Shown: in pieces, positions 21,714 to 32,002 of the stretch
Layout: each line of letters opens with the position of its first letter
How positions within the stretch are numbered: the first letter of the stretch is position 1
Assembly (NCBI GenBank): GCA_964034945.1
Contig: OZ035960.1
Coordinates: forward strand, 75,800,585 to 75,864,584
DNA from: Chrysopilus asiliformis
Lineage: Eukaryota; Arthropoda; Insecta; Diptera; Rhagionidae
DNA length: 64,000 nt
Reading direction: 5' to 3'
Notes under the pieces: model-generated
Database searches by the model: none
The model's input: the letters and a program-made list of their open reading frames with translations, nothing else
What the model was told of the DNA's origin: nothing
Program-made: the position numbers and the translations under genes

Positions 21714-24700
21714 ATGGGAAACGATGAAGATCGATTGTTGGACATTGTTAGTCGACAGGAAGAATTGTCGCGCACCCAGCAACAGCAGCACACAGAGCAG
21801 ATGCAGGCTTTGTTACAACTCATCACAAAGAGTCAGCAAGCGGTAAACTCTTCAACGGAAGATTCTTCTGGAACAATACGGCACACGATAAATCCAGCAC
21901 CAGCCGAATTTCTTATGGAGTCGTTAGCAAATAGCATGGTAGAATTTGCATACGATCCAGACAATAACCTAACTTTTGAGAATTGGTACGCAAGATATGA
22001 GGATTTAATTCGTGAAGACGGCGCGAAATTGGATGATAAGCAGAAAGTCAGGTTATGCCTGCGCAAACTAAGCAGTATCACGCATCAGCGTTACGTCGAC
22101 TCAATTCTGCCAAAACAACCACGAGAATATTCATTTGAGGAAACTGTTGGAAAATTAAAACAGCTTTTCGGTCGTCATACTTCGCAATTTAGCATTCGAT
22201 ACAAATGTCTACAGACAAAGAAAGTAGATACAGTCGATTGGCAAACTTATGCAGCGACAGTCAATAAAGCTTGTGAAGAATTCCAACTCCAGCAACTGAG
22301 TGCCGATCAATTTAAATGCTTAATTTTCGTGTGTGGACTGCAATCCCCGCGAAATGCCGAAATACGCACGAGATTGTTGGCATTGTTAGATGCTGAAACA
22401 TCGCAAAACCCCGTTGACTTAACAAAATTAATTGCTGAGGCCCAGCGCATCATTAGCCTCAAGCAAGACACTCAGCTTATAGAGCAAGGCGCTACTTCAT
22501 CACAAATTCATGCTCTCCATTCCAAAAAGCATAATCAGAAAAGCGAGCAGCATAAAAAAAGGCAACATCCAAAAATGCCTTCGACGCCGTGTTGGCGTTG
22601 CGGTTCTATGCATTTTTCAAAAGACTGCAGTTATTTGGAACACAATTGCAAATCGTGTGGTAAAACTGGTCACAAAGAAGGCTATTGTGCTTGTTTTTCA
22701 AGGCAAGAGAACAATTCCTCTCAAAAGTCATTTCAAAAGCATTACAGTAAGGGCAAACGGGCCAGTCAAACCAAATTAATAGGGTCAATTGCTCTAGTTA
22801 ATGCAGTCAACAGTCGAAAATACGTCGACATATACATCAATAAGCAACTTGTGACGCTTCAAATCGATCCAGGATCCGATATCACGATAATTTCCGAGGA
22901 CACATGGCGTTCAATAGGAAGCCCGTCTACAAAGCCACCATCGCTGAAGGCTATCAGCGCATCAGGGCAGCAGATGGCGCTTCTCGCAGAATTCTTCTGT
23001 GAGGTGCGCCTAGCCGGGCAAGTTCTTAAAGGTTACGTTTTTATAACAAAAATTAAAGGCATTGAACTTTTAGGTAACGATTTAATGGAAAAATTCGGGA
23101 TGTTCGACCGTCCTATCAACGCTTTTTGCAACAGCATTCAGATGTCGAACGACATTCGGAATTCAGAAATCGAGCAAATCAAGAGGGACCATGCAGAAGT
23201 ATTCAACAACCTTCCTGGAACCTGCAACTCGATTACAGCACACATTACGCTCAAACAAGGAGCAAAGCCAGTTTTTCGTCCGAAACGTCCAGTGGCTCAC
23301 GCACTTCAGAGTCAAGTGGAAGCAGAAATAGACAGACTGCAAAATCTCGGGATCATTTCACCGGTCGATTTTTCAAATTGGGCAGCACCCATCGTAGTCG
23401 TTAGGAAGGCGAATGGCAAGATTCGCTTGTGTGGCGATTACTCAACGGGGCTCAACGAACAGATTGAACCAAACCAGCATCCATTACCGGTTCCAGATCA
23501 TATGTTCGCTAAGTTCGCGGGTTCCGAAATCTACTCAAAATTAGATCTGTCAGATGCCTATCTGCAGATCGGAGTCGACGAAGACTCTAGTAACCTGCTC
23601 ACCATTCATACCCATAAAGGTCTATTTCGAGTCAACCGATTATCTCCAGGCATTCGCGCAGCACCAGGAATATTCCAGGACTCAATGGAGAAAATCGTAG
23701 CAGGGCTCGAAGGAGTTGAAGTCTACTTTGATGACATCAGTGTCCATGGCAAGGACTTTGCAGACCACAAGCGTAAATTAAAAAATCTCTTGATTAGATT
23801 GCAGCAACATGGGATTCACGTTAAATTCGAGAAATGCGAATTTTTCAAGACTGAAATTCGTTATCTTGGATTCATAGTTGACAAACACGGAATCCGACCC
23901 GATAAAAACAAAATCGAAGCTATTCAGTCATTAGAGCCTCCGCACACGCAGGCTCAGCTTCGCTCTTTTCTCGGGGCCATCAATTATTACGGGAAATTTA
24001 TAAGGCAAATGGAAAATTTAAGAGCTCCTCTAAATCATCTACTTAAGGCCAACGTTCCGTTCGAGTGGTCAACCGAATGTCAACAAGCGTTCGAGAAATT
24101 TAAAGAAATTCTTTCTTCAGATTTAGCACTGACACACTACAATCCATCGCTTCCAGTCAAAGTCGCGGCTGATGCATCGGATTACGGAATCGGCGCCTAC
24201 ATCGCACACACATTCCCCGACGGATCAGAGAAAGCAATATTTCATGCTGCTCGTTCTCTAACGCCTGCCGAGCGTAAATACAGTCAAATAGAGAAAGAAG
24301 CACTGGCTTTGATCTTTGCGGTGACAAAATTTCATAGGATGATTTACGGACGCAAGTTCCAGCTATTTACAGATCATAAGCCATTACTCGCGATCTTTGG
24401 ATCAAAGAAAGGAGTCCCAATTCAGGCCGCAAATCGCTTACAGCGTTGGGCTCTAACATTAATGGCATACGACTTCGAAATAAGCTACTCCAAAAGCGCA
24501 GACTTCGGATGTGTCGACATGCTGTCGAGACTAATAAACCTGCAAGCGTTACCGGAAGAAGAAGTCTTAATAGCATGTACTAAACTGGAGTTAGATCTTA
24601 CCGAAGTAGCTCAGGAAGCAGTTAACGGATTACCGGTTAACTTCACCATGATTCAAGGAGAAACAAAACGTGATCAGCATCTCAAACAAACAGTGGATTT

Positions 24701-26021
24701 CATCCAAACGGGTTGGCCGTCTTCAAAGAAATCCATCGTTGATCCAGAACTTCTTGAATTTTATTCGCGAAAGGATTCACTCACTGTAGTTCGGGAGGTC
24801 ATAATGTTTAACGAGAGAATTGTGATTCCATTTAAATACCGGAAAAGAGTTTTGCATCAACTGCACCAAGCCCATTTAGGATCCGACGCAATGAAGAGAA
24901 TCGCCCGATCTAGCATCTATTGGCCGAGCATTGACAAGGAAATACATGAGCTAGCTCGCAGCTGTTCAAAGTGCGCCGAGAATGCTAAATCACCAATCAG
25001 GACTTTGTTACAGTCATGGCCGCAGACATCAAGACCGATGGAGCGCATACACGCTGACATCGCTGGTCCACTGAATGGTAAGTGGTATTTGGTTATCGTT
25101 GATTCTTTTTCCATGTATCCCGAAGTATACGAATGTGGAAACATCACTACCACAGTAATGAAGGAGAAATTTTTAACATTCTTCGCTCTGTTTGGGAATC
25201 CTGAAACATTGGTTACGGACAACGGTACTCAGTTCTGTAGTGCGAGTTTTGAGCAATTTTGTCTAGAACGGGGAGTACAACACGTCAAGACACCACCGTA
25301 TCACCCAATGTCAAACGGAAGAGCGGAGAGATTTGTCGGGACACTCAAAACAGCTTTGCTAAAAATGGAAGGGGAAGGAACAGTCAAGGAAAACCTTTAT
25401 AATTTCTTACTGGCTTATAGGTCCACTCCTAATCGCAGAGCTAAAGATGGCAAATCACCGGCAGAACTATTTATGGGACGGCAAATTCGAACAACAATCG
25501 AATTAGTCAAACCAACGTCGAAGCCAGCAGAGATTCGAGACGACGTGCAAGAGGCTCAGTACAATCGACGACATGGAGCTAAGGAACGAGTATTTTATCA
25601 GGGAGATACAATCTACGCTCAGGTTCATTCACACAACGAGTTTCGCTGGATTCCAGGAGTTATTATTGAACGAGTGGGCAATGTTTTGTATAATGTCCAC
25701 TTGCCTAGCTTAAACCGCCTGATTCGATCGCATGCTAATCAACTTCGCTATCGTTATTCCGAATCTGGGAATCTTAGTACAGCGCATATTCCAATGGACA
25801 TCTTACTCGATATCACCGAGAACCTTGGAAGTCATCAATTGAGCAGTCCGATTCAGGAGCAGGAACCGCCACCATCTCCGAGGCAGGAACTGGCAGCATC
25901 TCCTGTTGGAAGGGTTGACGAGCAGTTCCGCCGCCGTAATCTTAAGCGGAATATGGATGTATCCGTCCGACTTGATAGACCGCAGCGTGAGCGGAAGCGC
26001 CCACGCCGTTTTGAGGATTAA
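21714..26021 (+). CDS. Gag-Pol polyprotein, 1435 aa, intact
   Basis: The frame encodes the retroelement structural and enzymatic proteins in one piece. Residues 1 to about 280 are Gag-like. Two zinc knuckles follow (CWRCGSMHFSKDC near 293, CKSCGKTGHKEGYC near 312). The protease motif near 385 is DPGS, where DTG or DSG is usual. Reverse transcriptase carries YFDD near 671. RNase H has ADASD near 820 and TDHKPL further on. The integrase has an HHCC finger from about 1048 and catalytic D1115, D1169 and E1205 (D35E spacing). The ATG 60 bases after the LTR is the first in frame. No frameshift or stop separates gag from pol, so ratio control, if any, is not by classical frameshifting. Confidence 0.96.
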   Translation: MGNDEDRLLDIVSRQEELSRTQQQQHTEQMQALLQLITKSQQAVNSSTEDSSGTIRHTINPAPAEFLMESLANSMVEFAYDPDNNLTFENWYARYEDLIREDGAKLDDKQKVRLCLRKLSSITHQRYVDSILPKQPREYSFEETVGKLKQLFGRHTSQFSIRYKCLQTKKVDTVDWQTYAATVNKACEEFQLQQLSADQFKCLIFVCGLQSPRNAEIRTRLLALLDAETSQNPVDLTKLIAEAQRIISLKQDTQLIEQGATSSQIHALHSKKHNQKSEQHKKRQHPKMPSTPCWRCGSMHFSKDCSYLEHNCKSCGKTGHKEGYCACFSRQENNSSQKSFQKHYSKGKRASQTKLIGSIALVNAVNSRKYVDIYINKQLVTLQIDPGSDITIISEDTWRSIGSPSTKPPSLKAISASGQQMALLAEFFCEVRLAGQVLKGYVFITKIKGIELLGNDLMEKFGMFDRPINAFCNSIQMSNDIRNSEIEQIKRDHAEVFNNLPGTCNSITAHITLKQGAKPVFRPKRPVAHALQSQVEAEIDRLQNLGIISPVDFSNWAAPIVVVRKANGKIRLCGDYSTGLNEQIEPNQHPLPVPDHMFAKFAGSEIYSKLDLSDAYLQIGVDEDSSNLLTIHTHKGLFRVNRLSPGIRAAPGIFQDSMEKIVAGLEGVEVYFDDISVHGKDFADHKRKLKNLLIRLQQHGIHVKFEKCEFFKTEIRYLGFIVDKHGIRPDKNKIEAIQSLEPPHTQAQLRSFLGAINYYGKFIRQMENLRAPLNHLLKANVPFEWSTECQQAFEKFKEILSSDLALTHYNPSLPVKVAADASDYGIGAYIAHTFPDGSEKAIFHAARSLTPAERKYSQIEKEALALIFAVTKFHRMIYGRKFQLFTDHKPLLAIFGSKKGVPIQAANRLQRWALTLMAYDFEISYSKSADFGCVDMLSRLINLQALPEEEVLIACTKLELDLTEVAQEAVNGLPVNFTMIQGETKRDQHLKQTVDFIQTGWPSSKKSIVDPELLEFYSRKDSLTVVREVIMFNERIVIPFKYRKRVLHQLHQAHLGSDAMKRIARSSIYWPSIDKEIHELARSCSKCAENAKSPIRTLLQSWPQTSRPMERIHADIAGPLNGKWYLVIVDSFSMYPEVYECGNITTTVMKEKFLTFFALFGNPETLVTDNGTQFCSASFEQFCLERGVQHVKTPPYHPMSNGRAERFVGTLKTALLKMEGEGTVKENLYNFLLAYRSTPNRRAKDGKSPAELFMGRQIRTTIELVKPTSKPAEIRDDVQEAQYNRRHGAKERVFYQGDTIYAQVHSHNEFRWIPGVIIERVGNVLYNVHLPSLNRLIRSHANQLRYRYSESGNLSTAHIPMDILLDITENLGSHQLSSPIQEQEPPPSPRQELAASPVGRVDEQFRRRNLKRNMDVSVRLDRPQRERKRPRRFED

Positions 26022-26035
26022 GGACAATCTTTAAC

Positions 26036-26044
26036 AAGGGGAGG
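26036..26044 (+). other. Polypurine tract
   Basis: AAGGGGAGG directly abuts the 3' LTR, where plus-strand DNA priming is expected. Confidence 0.75.
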
Positions 26045-26235
26045 TGTTGGCAACACTATCGTTGAAGCCAACGATCAACCAAGTCATGAGAGTCTATTAA
26101 CTCGCCAGTTGTAACTTGGCTCCCACTCTGTAACGTCGTTCCCATTTAATTAAATTGTAAAGTAAAGTATTAATAAAGCATATTGTAGATGTTAGCCAAC
26201 TACGCGTGTTTCATTTCATAACCAAAGTGCTAACA
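26045..26235 (+). repeat. 3' LTR of the gypsy-type element
   Basis: Identical by eye to the 5' LTR over 191 bp, and followed by the target duplication ATTGG. Confidence 0.96.
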
Positions 26236-26240
26236 ATTGG

Positions 26241-26957
26241 CATGGTTTTAAAAGAAATTCGTTTGATCAAACTAATTAACACTAGTGCAAGTATAATAAA
26301 TTTAGCATAGGGTGCATCTAAATTTATCATCTACTCTTTGCCCCACTAATGAAAATAGACAATGGTTAGGCAGTTAAATGTTTTCCAAGAATGGGGTTTA
26401 ATTAAAATATATATTTCAATTATACAAGTAACGCCTTAATTGTTTCAATTAAAAAATATATTTCAATTACACAAGTTCAAAGCTGAAAAACACCCGTAAC
26501 GTTTTCAGCCACGACCAGGCATTGAACGTGTTGAATTTCATAAACTAATCGAGTCGTTTATTTTATTATGCGTATATTTTGGATATCTGCGAATAAAGGG
26601 GTGAAAAATTATAGTTATTTAAAAAGATAATCTTCATTTTATTGCTGAAAAATGTATCGCAAAAGTGATATTCATCAAACTTGTTTTGTCTAAAAGAAAT
26701 TTCTGCTGCGATTTTGGAAAAAAACGTGCTTAACTTGAAATGTTTTTTATGCTTCCGAAATATTTCCTTTGTTTTCCGTAATGGGGCATTTCCGCTGAAC
26801 AAAACTAACAGAAGTTTTGTTTTCGAGTGAAGGCCCCGAACTTCGTTTGACAGAAGTTTTGCAACCTAAACCAAAGCCGTGATTTTAGATAGTTACGAAT
26901 TATTCCCAGGATCACGTTTTTTGAATCACTCTTTTTACTTTTCCCTTCTATATTGTA
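26241..26957. other. CadN intron, gene-free
   Basis: AT-rich. A roughly duplicated AATATATATTTCAATTA segment lies at 26404-26475. Confidence 0.4.
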
Positions 26958-27353
26958 CTAGCAGACCCTACGTTGCCAGCTTAAAGTTTTTTGTATAAAT
27001 TTTAGAATGCCAAGAAACCATAAAAAACTTAGAAACTTATGGGACAAAAAACGTTATCCTTACAGGACGTTCTATTTCGAATTTTGAAATTCCAACACCG
27101 GATTCGTGATCAGCGACCACGGAAACACCCTAATGCTAATTTTTCCGGGGAAAAAATTGGACAAAGCATATTTTCGTTACCCTTACAGGACCTTCCGTTT
27201 CCGATTTTGAAAATCTAATATCGGATTCGTGATCAGCGACCCCAAAGACCCTATAATGCAAATTTTTCCGGGGAAAAATGGGAAAAAGGATATTTTCATT
27301 ATCCTTACAAGACCTTCTGTTTTGAATTTTGAAAATCTAACATAGCTAAAAAC

Positions 27354-27950
27354 ACAAAGATTTAGTGCTAATTAGTTGCCGGGACCGAATTTCGGTAGAA
27401 TTGAGACTTAACATTTATGGCGCGAAACGAAATCTTGAGAAATCTGACTCGGATTTATTTGGAAATTGTGTTCTGGCAAATATATATTTTGGGGGGACCG
27501 AATTTCGGTAGAATTGAGACCTAACATTTTTGGCGGGAAACGAATTTTCTCGAAATCGGCTGCAGCAGCAAATTTTATTTTTGGGCAGTAAAATAGCAGT
27601 AAATAAGCTGCAAATCTTATGGAAGAAAATTTTCTTGTGTGCTATTTTTGTGTTCCAGCGTAACAGAGCAAAATAGACAAAAAAAAATTTGACGTTTTTT
27701 TACAAATACGTAGAGCAACTAATTAGCAACTAATTCTAGTATATCGGTTGAGTTAGTACGATTGTTCTACATATGATTTTCGGCTTGGGTGGGGCTAGCT
27801 TAACGTTAACCTAGCCCACCCACTTTACATCCTTTTTCCTGCTAAACGGCAGGAGCAACTAATTCGGGACTACGGCAACTAATTAGCACTAAATCCTGGA
27901 ATAGTTGAAAATTTGAAACTCTTTGGTGGTGGGGCTAACTTAATACACGT
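27354..27950. mobile_element. Insertion with 9-bp direct repeats inside H1
   Basis: GCTAAAAAC flanks it at 27345-27353 and 27951-27959. Inside, GATTTAGTGCTAATTAGTTG (from 27359) returns inverted near 27882-27903. A 67-base segment starting GGGACCGAATTTCGG is duplicated about 113 bp apart. Class uncertain; a 9-bp duplication would suit a Mutator-like element. Confidence 0.6.
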
Positions 27951-27970
27951 GCTAAAAACCTGCTCCTGGG

Positions 27971-28203
27971 CAAGGCCCAATTAACCATAGGGCTAATTGG
28001 GCTACAGCCCAGGGGCGCCATCGATCTGAGGCGATGAAATTTTGATTGCATTTTTTTAATTTTCTTTATATTTAGCGTATCTGTAAGTACTGTGTTTTGA
28101 ATTAAAGAATATTTTAAAAAATAAAATTGAATTTTTACAATAAAACTATGTAAGGGTGCAAAATTTTATTTAGCTTAGGGCGCTCAAACTTGTTAATACG
28201 GCT
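27971..28203. mobile_element. Insertion with 11-bp direct repeats inside H1
   Basis: CTGCTCCTGGG flanks it at 27960-27970 and 28204-28214. The ends (AGGCCCAATTAACC and GTTAATACGGCT) are only weakly inverted. No coding content. Confidence 0.55.
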
Positions 28204-28321
28204 CTGCTCCTGGGAACGCAGATCATTTTGCAAAAAACCGCGTAAACATCGGTACAGTAGTTTTTGAGTTTTGTAATCTCAAACCAACCAACCAACAAAC
28301 TTCCATTTTTATATATATAGA

Positions 28322-28750
28322 TTAATGACGGAGACCGACTCGAGCACGGGGGCAGATAAAAAATTTCGAATCCCGATGAAATCCGTTTCAGGTAAAATTA
28401 TGATGATGTCCGTGCGTGTGTCAGTCGGTCTGACCGTTTTACGTATCTTAAATAACTCGAGAACGCGTTGACCTAGCGTCTTGACATTTTTTGTAAACAA
28501 GTTTTACGAAAATCTTAGTTTTCTTTTAACTTTTGACGGTAGCTATAACGAGTATCTCCCATATAATTTTTTTATGGAAAAATTACCGTTTTTTTGAGAA
28601 TTTTTGGAAAACTATGGGAAAAAAATATAAAAAAAATTTCAGGGACATAAAATTTTCAACATTTTTTTTTGCTTTCATAGTTTTTATGTATATAATATAT
28701 TGAGAAATATTTAAAAAAAAAAGTTTTTTGAACATTTCTTTTCCTGCATT
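28322..28750. other. Gene-free stretch
   Basis: AT-rich, nothing recognised. Confidence 0.4.
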
Positions 28751-29160
28751 TTTGACGTGGATACGTCTTGGATTTTGGTTATGGGGGTACAAATTAGAAA
28801 ATTGGCTTGCTGCCATGATAACAAATTTGCAATCGATGAAACTCGATAGTTTGTGGTGACATCCGAACAGAAACTGTGATATAAAATACGGCCTACATTA
28901 AAGCATTGTTCAGGGTATTTTGTTATGTTAAACTATGTTCAATTATTTTTTTAAAGATCAAAATCAAAATTTTTAGGTACTGCCGCTGTAATGTTATTTC
29001 GTTCTTTTCGCTCTTAACGGCAAAAGCGTTTGCTGTGGTTTCCGACTCTCGTTCTTGAGAACGAAAATGATTTCTATTTAAGTTTTCGCTTCTTGTTCAA
29101 AACGGTTTGTGGATCTCGCATAAAAATGAATGAAAGCCTCGAGCGATGGCTGTTGGTTAT
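28751..29160. repeat. Dispersed repeat E (copy 2)
   Basis: Matches 9310-9470 in direct orientation at its left end and 9460-9530 inverted at its right end, so the family is palindromic or copy 1 is rearranged. Confidence 0.55.
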
Positions 29161-29443
29161 GATGCACACACATATATAAGTATGTATTTCATTAGTAAGA
29201 GAGCGATATTTCGCTCCCAGCATTAAAGTTCTGTTCAGGGTTGTGACTTTTGATTTTCGAAATCGTAGTAAATCGGCCGAAAAATAGTAGTAGAATCGAT
29301 GAAATAGTAGTAAATTTATGTAAAACCTTCGTTATTATATATATAACTAATTTGAACGAAAGACTAGAAATGGGAGCGTTTTGAACACTGTATGTATGAT
29401 ATTTATTTCACACTTCTCTTATCATAAACCAATTATAAATAAA

Positions 29444-29867
29444 AACATAACAAAAGCTATAATTGCCAATCTGACAATCATTGGAGACCCGTATGGTGAT
29501 ATTCGTATCAAAATTCGAACAGTTATACCAAAATTCCACTTTGAAGTCATACTTTCCAATAAGATTTTTTAAAATTTATTCCAATCGGATTTTGATGTAT
29601 GGAAGTTTTATGTAGACTCATATCCTAAATAACTTTTGTTCTTGGACTTTTTTGATAAGATGCACCGTTTTTGAGATATTCACAAAAAACGATTTCGTTC
29701 GTATGGGGGGTACCCCCCCTAACAGCCCATTTTTGCCCATTAACGAACTTAGCCTCGCATTTTACGAAAAACGGATCTGTGCAAACTTTCAAGTCTCTAG
29801 CTCAATCCGTGCGCCCGCAATCCGCGCCACAGACAGACAGACGGACAGACAGACGGATAGACAGACG

Positions 29868-29899
<32 letters not shown>

Positions 29900-30038
29900 G
29901 ACGGACATGCAGAAATTAAATATTTTTATCATTCTAAACACACTGGTGTAATTCAATTTTTTGTGCGATGACGGGATCTTGGCGTTACAAACGGTAAGGC
30001 AAAGTTAATATACCCTTTGGTTTCACCATACGGGTATA
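29444..30038 (-). mobile_element. DINE-like copy 3
   Basis: Full length on the minus strand: AACATAACAAAAGC with the hairpin at the left, CGGGTATA at the right, GTCY array around 29830-29908. Confidence 0.85.
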
Positions 30039-30043
30039 ATTAT

Positions 30044-30299
30044 TATACCCATATGGTGAAACCGAATATCGCAAAAACGGTGCATCTTATCAAAAAAGTG
30101 CAAGAACAAAAGTTATTTAGGATATGATTCTACATAAAACTCCCATACATGAAAATCCGATTGGAATAAATTAAAAAAAGATCTCATTGGAAAGTTTGAC
30201 TTCAAAGTGGAATTTTGATACAAATGTTCGCCGTTCACTTAAATCACCATACGGATTTTCAATAATTGCCAGATTGGCAATTATAGCTTTTGTTATGTT
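30044..30299 (+). mobile_element. DINE-like copy 4, internally deleted
   Basis: Both ends are present, but the sequence jumps from ATGGTGAAACCG to AATATCGCAAAAACGG, losing the array and palindrome. It lies head-to-head with copy 3, five bases away. Confidence 0.85.
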
Positions 30300-30309
30300 T
30301 TAAATAAAA

Positions 30310-30420
30310 ATTTGTTTCCTTAATTTCATTTTCAATAAAATTTCTTACTTAAATATCTATTGGCGATCGTTGTAGGCGGATCCACGTCTTCTGACCGTCT
30401 CTACGAGACAGACACCTGCT
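30310..30420 (+). repeat. Repeat F (copy 2)
   Basis: Matches 10077-10177 over about 100 bp including GGCGATCGTTGTAGGCGGAT. Confidence 0.65.
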
Positions 30421-31177
30421 TTTTCACATTGGTTAGAGAAAGCAGATTGTACTTGACGATGAAGAGCATGATCTATAGGTCTCTTTTTTTAGAGGAAGAG
30501 GTTATAACTTTCTGATAACAGCTGTATTTTAATTTTTCGATTAAGAGAGCTATATGGATCATTAAAAAAACGTATAAGAGTTTATTATGGGTAAAAATTT
30601 GTTTTTAGATTATGTTAAATAGAATCGTGGCGTATTTTTTGGTAATAATTTTTAAATACGCAAAAACTTTTCCATTAGCCAGCTTTTTTCACCAGATAGA
30701 ATAGCAAGCTTCTGTTTCACTCCACTATATCTCTTCAGTTTTCCGGAAGAACTCTAATTTGATGAAAATAGTAAAATATCCACACACAGAAGGCGGGTTC
30801 TGAGACATGTACCGAGAGAAATTTTTATTTTCCAAACTCAGAAACCAGATCAGATCATTATCCCGATAAAACTTGGATTACGAATTTGTATGAGAATTGA
30901 TCTGGATCTCTGATCGAATCATTAAGGAACAGCTAATATCACCAAACAGGCTTTTGTATGGGATTGTGTACATAAGAACTACGTTAGTTTTATTTGCAGG
31001 GATGTGGAGCTATGATTCAAGCGTTTTTATATCAATTTGGAAACGAAGAGTTGAAAAAATTCTTCAAAGAAATGCTGTCTGTATATTATTTTGCGTTTTG
31101 CAGGCCAAAGAAGAAAGTAAGGAGTAAATTCGCAAAGCAGTGAAGACGAAGTATCTGGTAGTTAGTAGGAATATTAA
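30421..31177. other. Gene-free stretch
   Basis: AT-rich, nothing recognised. Confidence 0.4.
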
Positions 31178-31905
31178 TCTTAATATTAAAAAATTGATGT
31201 TTGTTTGTCTGTCTGTTTGAGACTACAAAACTCAAAAACTATTGGACCGATTTTTACGCGGTTTTTTGCAAAATGATCTGCGTTACCAGGAGCAGGTTTT
31301 TAGCTATGTAAGATTTTTAAAATTCGAAACAGAAGGTCCTGTAAGGATAACGAAATTATCCTTTTTCCCATTTTTCCCCGAGAAAATTGGCATTATAGGG
31401 TTTTTGGTGTCGCTGATCACGAATCCGGTATTGGATTTTCAAAATTCGAAACGGAAGGTCCTAAAAGGATAACGCAAATATCCTTTTTCATGTTTTTCCC
31501 GGGAAAAATCGGCGTTATGGAGTTTCCGGGGTCGCTGATTACGAGTTGGATGTTGGAATTTCAAAATTCTAAACGGAAAGTCCTGTAAGGATAACGCAAA
31601 TATCCTGTTTCCCATTTTTTCCCGGAAAATTCGCATTATAGGGATTACGAATCTGGTGTTGGAATTTCGAAATTCGAAAAAGGACAATGCAAATGTCCGT
31701 TTTCCAATTTTTCTCTCAAAACTGGCTTTGGGAGGTTTTCGGGGTCGCTGATTACGAATCCGGCGTTTCAATTTCAATAACTCTAACGGAAGGTCCTGTA
31801 AAGATAACATTTTTTCCCAGAAGTTTATAAATTATTTATGGTTTTTTGGCATTTTAAAATTTATACAAAAAAAAATCTTTAACTTGGCAACGTAGGGTCT
31901 GCTAG
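31178..31905 (+). mobile_element. Helitron-like element H2
   Basis: Starts A|TCTTAATATTAAAAA, has a GTTTGTCT run, CAAAACTCAAAAACTATTGG and CGCGGTTTTTTGCAAAATG, then about five units containing AAGGATAACGCAAATATCC. It ends GGGTCTGCTAG|T. Structure matches H1 and H3. Confidence 0.65.
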
Positions 31906-32002
31906 TAATAATAATAATAACATCAAAAATAATAATAATAATACAAAAATCATAATAGTAAACAAGTAAAAAATAATATTAGTAGATATAAAAAAAACTT
32001 AC

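Larger units (their letters stand above)
21464..26235 (+). mobile_element. Complete Ty3/gypsy-type LTR retrotransposon
   Basis: A 4772-bp element with 191-bp LTRs that begin TGTTGG and end TAACA and read identical by eye. It is flanked by the 5-bp direct repeat ATTGG at 21459-21463 and 26236-26240. One open Gag-Pol frame fills the interior and no env frame follows it. The single frame and lack of env suggest a Mag-like gypsy lineage, which is an inference. It lies in the first CadN intron in the opposite orientation. Identical LTRs, an exact duplication and an unbroken frame point to a recent and perhaps active insertion. Confidence 0.97.
26958..28321 (-). mobile_element. Helitron-like element H1 with nested inserts
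   Basis: On the minus strand it reads A|TCTATATATATAAAAATGG at 28321 and ends CTAG|T at 26958, the Helitron rule of insertion between A and T without duplication. It carries a GTTG/GTTT run, a block with CAAAACTCAAAAACTACTG, and tandem units containing AAGGATAA. Two other insertions lie at 27354-27950 and 27971-28203. Confidence 0.65.

Noticed and set aside
21833..22081. Antisense and other-frame ORFs within Gag-Pol (also 22510-22779, 23126-23404, 24367-24576, 24917-25222, 25803-26027)
   Set aside because: They are shadows of the intact 1435-codon frame.
29652..29951. Overlapping 70-100-codon frames repeated in most DINE-like copies (containing IRCTVFEIFTKN and long TDRQTDR or RRTDGQTDG runs)
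   Set aside because: They arise from the GTCY array and fixed non-coding blocks read in two frames. They change with every array-length change and have no family resemblance, so I do not call them proteins.
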